From Hemicentrotus pulcherrimus (lineage: Eukaryota > Echinodermata > Echinoidea > Camarodonta > Strongylocentrotidae), in NCBI GenBank assembly GCA_003118195.1, contig BEXV01000951.1, positions 47,193 through 71,507 on the forward strand: a DNA stretch of 24,315 nt, read 5' to 3'. Of the stretch, positions 8,401 through 20,400 are shown in pieces (position 1 is the stretch's first letter; each line of letters opens with the position of its first letter). The translations under genes were made by a program, and so were the position numbers. A model generated the notes under the pieces. It searched no databases and was not told the DNA's origin. It was given only the letters and a program-made list of their open reading frames with translations.

Positions 8401-11400
8401 TTCGATATCAATTTGTTATGGGAGTACAACCTTGGGATAATTGTATTTCTCAACTAAGGCGATCACAAAACAATATGAAAGACAAAAAAAAAAGTAACAA
8501 GATAAATGTGACTGCATCTTTGATATGCCTCTGCCTGTATATGGTCATTGATCTGCTTAAATTGCCTCAATACCTTTTCAAGTTATAGTGTTAATAAGAT
8601 ATTATCTAGTAGTTTTTAACTCTTTTATCACCCTGTGACCTTTGATCTTTGACCTCTTCCACCCAAAATCTAATCAGGTCATCCTTGCATGCTCGTACAT
8701 ACCGGGGTACATTTTTGGTTAAAATCCACTTGAGGGAGGGAGGAATGGATGGCCAGACGGACAACCCCAAAACATAATGCCTCAGGCACCACCTTCAGTG
8801 ATTGTTTAAAAAATCCCTGCAACTTCAAATGTTTATTTGTGAGCAAAATGCATTTACACAATCAGCAAACAAAAAGATCATGAGCGTGCAAATGGAATAG
8901 ATTAGTAAACCAAAATTGTATGATGAATTTTTACTGAACAAATAAAAGCTGTCAAAATGCTGTGAATTTTAAAAAATGTACTGTGTCATGGCTTCTGATC
9001 ATGCATTCTGGGCCCCATTTCACAACACTTGTCATCAGCGACAAATGACACCTTTTGTTTTAAGCTAGTGAAATCTTTGCTTCTGATTGGTTATCAGCAG
9101 ATTTGTTGTCACTGAGTTTTGTCATTTGTCACTGAAAAAAGGGTTGTGAAATGGGTCCCTAATCCCATATACCATCTGTTTGAAAGCGGAAGGACATAAC
9201 TCAGTGTATAATGTAAAGAGCTAGCACCCTTCTGGCACCAAACAGATATATAAGATGATTGCTACCAAGAAGCCCAAGTATTGCTGCCTTCCTGAACAAA
9301 GTGTTAGCACGCACCTATAAACATAACCTATTGCCTACAACAACCGGGTACTTTTTGAGCAAAAATAACATTTTATATCTTAAGAGAGAAATTTGCCTAT
9401 TGAAAAACTATGTATATTGCTCCAAAAGGCTTGAAATGACTGAATTTATATACAAATATTATCATTGGAGAAATTGTTCAAATGTCATTTCCTCATTAGT
9501 TTTGGCTTTCCATTTCATATGGGAATGACCTTCCATTACCGTATGTCATTTTGAATACAATAATGATTGAGTGGGACATAAAGATGCCAGCTAAAGATTG
9601 GTCAGGAAAAGATAACCCATAAACCTTTGATGATGAACATAGCATTTCCAAGGATTCCTTTCCATCAGATATCTCTCAAGGCATTTCCTACCTTTAGGTT
9701 GTTGGGCACCACTATTAGTAGCCTCTAGGTTGTTACCGCTGCGGCTCTTGAACATGTTACGGAGGGCTGAACCGGAACGCTTGCGACCGTTGCCCTTCTG
9801 CGTTTTGGACGCCAGTATCTTCTTTGTCTTGTGACGATGCAGGATGTGAAGGCTACGCTCTGCCAGAGGTTTCTCCACGTGATCCTTCATCTCCTCATCA
9901 TCCAAGAAGTAACGGGACTGACGCACGGTGTGCTGCAGGGTTTCATAACAAGAAAAATAATCAAACTCTAAATAATTAAACTCTAAAACTAAATAAGACA
10001 ATAGAAAAACAAGGGCATTAAGTCATCTCATTTAAAAACAGGGTGACCCCTTTCTGGTACTCAAACTGAATTGAATTGAATTGAATTGAATTGATATGGT
10101 TTATCGATTCTAAACATCCTTGTAATCATAACTAAGGTCATACATCTAGGATAAATATTCAACATCATTTAGAATTGATTCCGATTACGGCAGAAATTTT
10201 GAAATACAATATGAGAGTCTTTGGATGATTTATTAATGGCTACATATTTTCCAGCCAAAACTGAATAATGATTATACACGGGACAAGAGTAGGTGTAGCG
10301 TACGCCATGAGAGACTACCTCATGTGAAATGGAAACCAACATGCCAATAAGGACACGCCTTGAAAATGTGTGAGCATTTGAAATTTAAAAAAAGGTAAAA
10401 TACTAACGGCCTGACGAGGTCTGTAAGCACTCTTCTTGAAGGCATCCAGCTGATTCGTAAAGGAGGACTTCCTACGTTTGGGTGATTCTTCTGTTCCTCC
10501 TTGAAATGCCATACTTTCAATTTCGTGGGAAGTTTTACGCTCTCTCAGGGCGGGGTCTGATACCTCCTGGTTGAGAAGAGACCTGAGCAAGAAAAATAAG
10601 GTTTGATCAACATCATTACTGGAATCCTAGGATTTAGTACAAGTCACTTGCAATAATAACAACATTTGATCAACATCATTACTGAAATCCTAGGATTTAA
10701 TAAAAGTCATTTGTAATGATAACAATCATACTCGATCACTCCAGGTATAAAGCATATACAGTTATTAAACAACTGAAGTATTCATACCCTTTGCAATTGT
10801 GATGTTTTTTCTTGTGTGTGTATATTGTAACTCAAGAATGACAGATGAACTGGTTGAATTAGGGCATTTGTTGAATACTTTTAGATGTTACGATTTAATA
10901 TGTCACATACTCAAGAAAAAATCAGGACAAAACAGTTCTGTCAAATAATCAAAATATAACAAAACTGGGTAAGCGTATGAGTAATAATAACTGTATCATG
11001 TTACATTTCTCAACCTCACCAAAATAAACTGTAAGAATGAAATTAAAGCTGAAATTGGATGATATCGAAGGGAATTAATGGAACAAGAATGTGAAAAATA
11101 TCAATAAGCTTTGACTGTCTGCCCATGGGAAACTAGGCATTTTACCAACTGTTTTGTAGAAAGGGCTGTCAACACGCACTTCTGGAATACTGCAGTTAGT
11201 AGCGTGGTTTACGCCAATGAGTTCAAGACAAAAAACTTTACTTATGTTTATCCAATCATAAAACTCTACCAAGAAAAATAAACTCTTCCTCAGATGCTTA
11301 CGCTTGACTTAGATTTCGAGGGACGAGGTCTCCAGTTGAAGGAGAAAGATGGAAATTTTTATTATCCTCAATCAACTCCCGAGCTTCTTTCTCTTTCAAG

Positions 11401-14400
11401 CGCTTATAGACGTCAAGGATTTGGTAGTTGGCGATCTCCTTTCGTTCCCTCACCAGTAACTTCTCAAAGAATTTACGGTTGACTTCTTCCCATCTGCGCA
11501 GGAATAGTCATAGAAAGATTGGGATTAATCATTGCCATACATAGGTTACATTCATTCAAATTTTAAGATGCATCATTTATTTATTGATACTGAGCAATGA
11601 ACAATGAAATAGTCTGCTGAACATTGATCATAAGGGGCTATATACATAGCTTTTCATATAAATCATTACTTTTCAAAAGGTTACATACATTAAGATTTTC
11701 AGATAAACTTTTACCTAACAAAGAACATCCATTCAAAAAATATTCAAAAAATAAAAACGAAATTATTACATTATGTGTTCATTAATCACTTTTTCGAAAA
11801 TTCAAAACATTTAACCCAAAATCAAAAGAATGTTAGGGACAAAAATCACATAAAACATAAGCAGCTTAACAGAAATTGTATTTATAAAGTATTTTCATAC
11901 ATTCCTTAGATGTGGAGAGAGGTGAAGCAATTATTGACGATCATGGTTTCTTACCGGTACTTGCTTTATAATAGAATGCATCCAACTTACTTTTCTTTGA
12001 TCCAATGATGCCCATGGTGACCAACAATATCCTCCACACCCGCCATTAGATGGCTGTTAAACTGTAAAATGAACATCAGTCATTACACAAGAGTTCCTCA
12101 AGTAAATTGTATTGATTTAAATACAATAATAAACCATGACAATTCTCTATTGTTTTAAATAACACCTTACTTCGCATAACTATGTCTCAATATATTTCCA
12201 GTGTACATAGGGAATCATGAATTCGAGCTAATTTGGCACCTAGCTCAAATTCCTCTCCGAACGACAAGGCCAGGTTAGCCAGGGACTGATTGAATATCAT
12301 TAAAAAATGGATTTTGTAAAAGCTCATAAACGCCAATTTCCAAAATTAGGAACTCGTTATATGCCACATAAAATACTCTCCCTGTGCCACATTGTTTTTA
12401 TCATACCGTAATTAATGGTGTATAAACCGCACATTTTTGCCGCCGAAAAAATGTCAAAGTTGGGGGTGCAGTTTATACATGTTGCACCCCAAAACAATAC
12501 ACAAAGTAAGTCAAAACCAGCACGAATTTGAACATATGAGCTAATCAAGCCTGGAAATGGATCATTTTGAACAAAGCAACCCTACCATGAATTGGTGTTT
12601 ATTGCTTTGTGCAAAATTGCAGATGTACCAAACGAGCGCCATGTAGAGAGGCGAAGAAGAGTAACAAAGGGTTAAAATAGAAATATTGTAATACCACTCA
12701 CTACCAGGGCCCTGTTTCAATAACCAATAAAAGCTACTGAAATCATTGCAATTGTTCGGCTGAGATTTTTTTAAATGTGTAAATAGAATCATGGCAGTTG
12801 TTATTGTTTAAATTAATTACCCGGTATCATTTTCATTTTTATAAAAGGTGTTCTGTCACCCGAGCATGGGAGGGGAAAAGCAAACTTGATTTATTCTAAA
12901 ACCATAATTAATGTACTATCTGAGGGGTGGAGTGTTTTCCACTGAACCTAGTTAGCCTGCATCTTTGCCGGAACAGGGGAAGAGTATGTAAACACAAAAT
13001 GCAAGCTCCCATCATTAACCAGGGCTGGATTCAAACACACAATCTTTGGTTCGACAGGTAGATGCTCTACCAACTGAGCCAAAATCCTTCCTCAACCTTG
13101 GTAACAGGTTCTATGATACAGGACCCTAAACATGTTCTCTTTGCTATTTTTTAAAGTACTCACCCTCTCGTAAATTTCTTCATTCATCGTTGGTTTCCTC
13201 TTCTCTGCTTTTTGGATGTGTAGGAAGTTCACAAGAGGTTTGATGGTAATACCCTGGTTTAAACAAAAGTAAGAAATAAATCAAATGATGCATTAATTTG
13301 ATACCAAGACATACATTTCTTAATGAGATTGATGAGCTCTAAGGTAGCAAAGATAGAGTGCTTGTCTTTGTACAACTGTCAGTATACCGATTGTATTTCA
13401 ATGTCCAAATTGGGAAATAAATCTTTCATTCAAGTTTAGCTTTCACCGTCTTAGGTCTCATATAAATATGGTACAGTAAACTGCCTGGAAACACACACCC
13501 GCATGCAAGCACACACACACACACAAACACCCACATACATGCACCCACCCACAAAAGGAATGACGTAAGCATATACATGTACTTGCTTCACATTCAGTAC
13601 CATACAACACTTACGGTACATATTAAAGTGAGTCTGTCTGGGAGTCTTTATTGCAAGCAATGCTATTTTCTAAATGTCAGTCGTAATATATTTATTTTGC
13701 CAAGGTATCTTTTCTTTTTTTCCTTTGAAGTGGTCCCCACATAGTATTTGGACAAGCATTTGGAGTAAATCATGGCTACTGAAAGGCTCAGAAAAGTCAA
13801 TCTACTTCAGAACTGTAAAAAACAAGAAACTTACAGGCGAGTGATTTACATTCACTAAAGTTTCTCGACTGTGAAATAATTGACCTACAACTGACATAAC
13901 ACTGGCTATTTGAGGTTCTTAGATTTCTCAATGTGAATATCGCTTTTGTTAACAGTTTGTGAAGTATTATGTGGCAAATGTTTATTGTTTTACAGTATTT
14001 CCTGGAGTGACAGTCATTTTTATTTAAAACCTTCCTTGGTTAACAGATTCCTCCTTTTTATGAGCAATTAGAAAACATACTGCTGCAGTTGGTTTTGAGT
14101 CATAACACTGACATGCCTTATCAGAGCATTTCCCTGTTTCTAGACAAAAGGAACCACACTTGATTAATGCTATAGAAACTAGACAAGTACAGACTTTAAT
14201 ATGATCAGCACAGTTCAAAACATATATCTCAAATGGACAGTGAAGAATCATTAATGACTGTTAAAAACCATGAAATGGAGTCAATTCATTGATCAATACT
14301 TCAGATTTAATAGCTTAGATGTGTACAACCACTTAATAATACTTGAACCAGGTATTAGGTATGAAAAGGCATCCAACATTGAAAGTGCACCATTTATTAA

Positions 14401-17400
14401 AAAAAAATGTTGTTTTGTTTGTCGGTAGTTGTAATAATATATTGAAAATATGAGCTTCAAATATTACATCTGTAATGAAATTTTGCAAGTTTTAACAAAC
14501 TCTCAATTAACATAAAAGCGACTGGTGAACAGACTGCCCAATGCACCAGTCTGCGTTCTCATAAAAATGGACCTGTATGGAGCCCAAGTCAGACTTGGTT
14601 TTCTTTGTAGAAATGTCTTATCAGTTGGTTTTTCCATTTCTTTTATTGATTAAAAACAAGACAAATGCATCTCCAATATGCCTCCACCTTAAATTCGGAA
14701 TAGAAAATGGATGAATTCATTCATGACATATCAAACAGAAAACAAAAAGACTATCTCTTGTGGTTCTAATCAGATCGTCTTCCTGTGGTGATACATATTG
14801 TCACCAAGTTTGAGCTTCATATCTCTAATGGTTCTTGAGATATCGTAGATAACGAGGCCATTACCTGGAATTTCATAAGTTGACCTCTGTGACCTAGTTA
14901 CTCCAAAATCGAATCAGATTATCTTCCTATGGTAATACATACATTGTACTATAACCAAGTTAGAAGTTCATATCTCAAGTGGTTCTTGAAATAACGCATT
15001 AGCAATGGACTGACAAATCTGTGACATAATGCCTCCAGCACCACTTTCGGTAACCGGAGGCATAATTATTTTTAAAATGTGAATTGGGTTTGCACCATTT
15101 CTGGACCGAAAACCATGTCAAAATGCCCATTCAATATTTTCGTTTCTCTTCTCATTTTACTGTACTATTGATTTTCTTTTTTTCAAATAAAAAGTCATAA
15201 GATCGAATCAGACAAATCTGCATTAACTGACTCTAATATTTAATTCTTCTGCTCTTCTTTGTTCATCTGTCACACAGTTATTCACATCATGCACATCATG
15301 CACATCTAAAATAAGAACAGGTACCTGTTTCATAAAACATGCCATCAATGACAAGTTACAATAACTGTAATAAGCAACTGAAATTAGGCTTTTGATTGGC
15401 TGAGAGCTAATTTGACATAGAAAAATTAGCATTCGTTATAGATGACAAGTTTCGTGAAACAGGGTCCAGATCAATAAATCTCTCCACAACAAGAGGAAAA
15501 GACAATTTGCCCCCCTAATGTTACCTGTACAAAGACTGTGAACATGATGATCACTACAGTTGTTGTGAAGAAGATGGGCTTTGCGCCAATTACTTTAGAA
15601 CACAAGAGCGCCACCAACGAGAAAGCAATAGCACCGCGGATACCTCCATACGTCATGATGAACTGAGAGCGTCGGTTGATTTTGAAGAGTCGGAAGCGAT
15701 TCAGGATCGTTACCTGTATGAATACACCTAGAAGGGGAAAACAAAACATGTATGAATGTGAAATAATACTATTAATAGGAATTATAACAATAATACAAAA
15801 TCTGTTATAAAGCACTAATCATCCAAGGAAAGAACATCAATGCACTATACACAATCATTATTTTAAACATACCGGTAGTTACACAACATGAGTACATTAT
15901 TTGGTTTTAATTCTTGTCAGTGAAGTATTTAAATTTTTTTCTCACTATTGCACATTCATATATGAACATGCTCTGCACACCAAGGCACTAGAGTCAATTT
16001 AGTTAATGGACTTTGTGGCAGATAAGCCTCGTGATAAACAAGTTATCTAATAAAGTCTACTACTACTGCTATAACCCAAAGTAGTATAAAGTCTATTACT
16101 ACTACAACTACTATAACTTGCAGTATTAGCCAAGCACACAACCTAATCCCTAATATTATTTATTTGGCATTTATAACGCAGCCTACACAGACCTCGATTG
16201 CACTTGAGCATGTGTTTAATCAACAACAATCTTGACAGCCGGTTTGTACTCACCTACAGCCCTATACACAGAGCAGAAGAGGAGAGTGAAGAGAACAAAC
16301 GCAGTGTCCCACTGATGAGCCTCTTTGCTGAGTGATGTAGTCCCTAAGAAGATGAAGATGATAGTCTCACTGATGCTACTCAGCATCTTGAGGAAGTATT
16401 TGATGGTGGTATGAGACTTGGTGGAGATGTTCTGCTCCACGTAAGGCTTCATGAACATCGAACATGTGACAATCCTGAAAGAACAATTAAAATACCAGTG
16501 AATTTAGTGAACAACCATTGTTGGATGTAGGTTTGGCCCACATTCTGACTACCGGTACAGTTAACCCTGCTTTTAATAACAACCACCTGTATAGAAAGAC
16601 CACCTGTCTATTAAAAGAGAAAACATTATTGGTTTCCTTTGAAAATGGTTTCTCATTGAAACATGTACTGAAGGAACCTTTATATAAAGACCCCCTGCCT
16701 ATAAAGACCACTTTTCTTGTCTCCCTTAGGTGGTCTTTATAGACAGGTTTCACTGTACCATAATTGATTACATCATTCTACCAAACTTGTATAGGTATAC
16801 GCCAAGTACCGGTAATAACCTTTTTTTCTACTCTGAACGATGTATTAAGAAGCGTCGTATAATGACACATCATACGTTTGAGCAGACTTTTGATCAAAAA
16901 CTTGATAAAGAATCAGTGTATCTTTCTAGTATGAACATCTTAACGTACAAAAATCGTGTAACTGGGCGGGGCTTATTGTGAGCTCACGCTGATGATTGGT
17001 TGGCACTCATGTCAATTGACCTCTTCCAAACAAGTTTCTTAAAGGGATCCGGTAATTTTGTCTCGGATTCTGAAATACAATCCTGCAATTAGCTCATGCT
17101 GCAATCATAATTTTAACATTTAGGTCAGTCAGGAACCCCATGGCTTTTACAAGCCTGTCTAATTATCAAGATATTTATGATTGAAAAAACAAAATTTCAT
17201 TTTTTGTGGCTTTGATAACACTACAGTCTATTGGGGAAAATTAGTATGGAAAAACCAGTCACTCAGAGATTTTTACTTTTTTGAGGTACTTCATGATCAA
17301 CTTCAAGTGCAATTCTTTGGGGGCTGCAATATTACACCATATCACAGACACTGATAATATGTAGGGCCATGCATCTCAGCTTTAGCAGTGTGAAAGGATG

Positions 17401-20400
17401 CCTTTAAAACAAGTTTCTTAATACAACTTTCCTTTATACTAAGTTGTTTTGTACTCTGTGTGCCCCTTTCACTATACAATGGTTCTTTATAGGACTTTGG
17501 TGTAAAATTTGTATACCGTAGTCTAAAGAGGTTATTATTCTGCCTCAATAAAGGGCCCTTTTAAAGGAAGGTGAAGTAGAACCTTTAAAAAAGATATATT
17601 TAAAAAAACATTGCAAAATGAAAACATAAAACATAAAGGAAATACACACTAATTCTTCATCAAGTGTCACTTGACTGTCCGTTTGAAAAAAGTAATGTCC
17701 CTAAAGAAACAAAATGTTATGACTCTTATAAGTTTTCTAACAACTTTTGTATAATCCAATTGCATGAACATTGTACTATTTTCTCTTTCGATATGTTGTA
17801 CCTTGTACCCACTTGTGTATACTTTGAATTTTTACATCCAACTTTACTTCTCAGTTTCACAGTTTTGGTAGACTTAAAACTACTATGTGGTGAATACATT
17901 CTAAATCCCAGACATAGAAGGGAAGGGTGGAAAATTGATAATTTGAAAACATGAGTAGACAATTTGCTTATTTTTATGTTCCATTTTCAAATTAAATCAG
18001 TTTACCATTACCTGACACTATGTGCATTCAACAGAGCACTCAACACTATACACATTTTTAAAGAGGATGTCATCCATGAAAATAATCTGAAATCTATGGT
18101 ATGGCAATACATGATTTAAACTACTGGTAAGACCTTCATTTTAAACTTGGTACAGTGAAAAACTACTTTTATTGTTGCTAAAAGAGCTCCTTTTCTGATA
18201 AATAGTATATGACGAGTTTCAATACATTTTCGTCCATGGGATCTCAATTAAATTGGGAATAGCGTGTGAGCTCAATTCAGATAACCATTTTAGGCATTCT
18301 TTTTTTTTTTATTTGTATTGAATAGTCAGAGTAAGGTCTGGTGAAATAAGATTTCCATCACACAACCAGAACACATAACAACTCCGTCATTTATATCAAA
18401 GTCATGCTAATTTCTAAACCATCTTCTATCATAAGCAAAAGCGAGACTAATTCAGAGAGGCCCCCTCAAATATTACTTTTAACAAATCTAACTTCCTTGT
18501 TAGAGTGACTCAGGGTATTATTATTTGTAAAAGTACAAGTAAAGAGGACTATATCCTGTTTGTGAGTTTTTAAAAAAGAGTTTCCAATTTTCATGGTTTG
18601 GAACTTATGATTGAGAAGTGATACCAAATAAAATGAAATTTGATTTATACTAATTATACACTTGAAAGATACAGGCCTAGTGCAAAAATTAAAGGGAATG
18701 TCCCTAAAAGAGGTTTTATGGGTCAGCAAAGAGCCGGTTCATTTAATTTCCATTATTCTCAAATGAGAAAAAATAGGGCACATTTTTTTTTTTTGAGTAT
18801 GAGTGTTCATTCAAAATGAATGCAAAAGGACAGGTACTACATGACAAAGCATTCACTGAAACTGTTCACACTTTACACTGGAGTATACGAGAGCTCATTC
18901 AAAATGAAACCTATGCGCTAGCTAGTTCTGCCCGTTTGGCCCAGTCTGAGCCTAATTAGGACAGAATAAACAAGATAAAGGGAACTACAGAGTACAAATA
19001 CATGCAATAAGTTAAAATTACAAATACAGAGTTGTGAATATATGTGTTTTCTAATATACATTGTACACATTGTAATCATTGTTTGCAAAATTGTTTGGAG
19101 CATTCAAAATTCACGGTCTACTGAGCCGGAACTATTTCTGCGATGAGGCCTGCTTTGTGGCACAAAATACATATTGTAGTGGAATTATATGTGCACGTAC
19201 ACTACCAGGTAAAACATGTTAGTCTATCCCAGTTGTTTGTCTGGCGCTTTCATATCGAAATTTTCTTTTAGGATGTTACCCCCGGGCTAAACAACACTAC
19301 CCTTGATGGCCTAAGGCAGTTTATTGTCTGGAGCTTTGATATCAACATTTTCTCTTTTAGGGAGTTACCCCAAAGCTAACCAACACTATGCTTGATGGTC
19401 TAAGGCAGATTTTACCCTCTGCTTGCACGGGTGTTGCCCATCGTATGCGCCTTGCCAACTTTTTTCATTACATACTGTCACGTTTTGGTGCGTTCACCCC
19501 GTTTAACTATGGCCTACTAGGTTTCCCATCCGCACCGTGACTGCTAGCTGTGGCAATTTTTTTGACAGTTTTAAAAATCTGGCCCGGCATCCATGGCTAT
19601 CACGGCCTGTCACATTTGCCCATTCCGTCCATCCCGTTTCGTCCACGGTGGCCTGAAACGCGATTGTCGTAAACCTAATATAACCAACAATACTCTTGAC
19701 AGTCTAAGGCAGATTTTACCCCTTGATTTACATGGGTGTATTACCCATCATGTTACACTGGTAACCTTTCATACCCAATGTATGCCATGGTAGCACTCAG
19801 GTGATCCTTCAAAATGATGTCGATGATGATGATGATAACAATAATAATATTGATGATGATGATAATGACGATAAATATCATATTAATCCTTGTAAAGCCA
19901 TTGGCAATTAAAAGTCACCTAATTGTATCTAGGGCAACTGAACACTCTGGTGTCAGCATCAGCAGAATCTTGGTCTAAAAGGTGTATTGCATAAGTATCA
20001 GAAGGCTGCAACATGAACATGAAGACTAGACTGATCTTTATTCCTTGGAATTTAACCTACATGGTGCCATAAAGCTTACAAATGTATCATAGATGAAGGA
20101 AAAAAGGTTTTTAACCACAGTGAATTTCCGAAGGTTCACTTTGATACATGTATAAACAATGTTCAATAATATCTCAAACATAACAAATGAACCTATCTTT
20201 AATTTTGAAAAACCAGCTCTTCTTTATCCCAAAAACTTAGAGACAACTGGGTCACTTTTAAGTGCCAATGACAGAGCAAGGGTTAATATGATATTGTCAG
20301 CTCATACCTCCAGCCAATGGGTGAAAAAAGCTCATCTTTAAAATGTTTGGAAATTTTTAGGGCTGTGTTTGGGGAAAAACCCTTTAAGTACCCGACACTT

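Larger units (their letters stand above)
7896..9691 (-). other. intron (1796 bp) between window exons 8 and 9
   Basis: Holds the 9011 foldback and the 8630 repeat. The plus-strand open frame at 9259-9528 (89 codons) shows no recognisable protein pattern. Confidence 0.8.
12062..13163 (-). other. intron (1102 bp) between window exons 4 and 5
   Basis: Contains the tRNA-like SINE head, a foldback fragment and the small inverted repeat at 12420. No coding signal. Confidence 0.9.
13254..15524 (-). other. intron (2271 bp) between window exons 3 and 4
   Basis: Contains the 15319 foldback, the 14680 tandem block and the CA repeat. Nothing gene-like was seen in 13560-14670. Confidence 0.9.

Noticed and set aside
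9259..9528. 89-codon plus-strand open frame
   Set aside because: No recognisable motif; begins inside plain intron and lacks nearby splice or promoter signals.
10315..10520. 66-codon minus-strand frame starting MKVWHFKEE
   Set aside because: Out-of-phase shadow of exon 7 and the following intron.
11294..11482. 62-codon plus-strand open frame
   Set aside because: Antisense shadow of NHE exon 6, whose minus-strand reading is in phase with its neighbours and matches the family.
14529..14560. Small inverted repeat CAGACTG...CAGTCTG
   Set aside because: Only 7 bp of stem; expected by chance in a window of this size.
16487..16753. Opposed 88- and 74-codon open frames on both strands
   Set aside because: Mirror images caused by a near-palindromic foldback element.
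17664..17962. Overlapping 96- and 78-codon frames on opposite strands
   Set aside because: AT-rich intron sequence without domain, signal or repeat pattern; no splice support.
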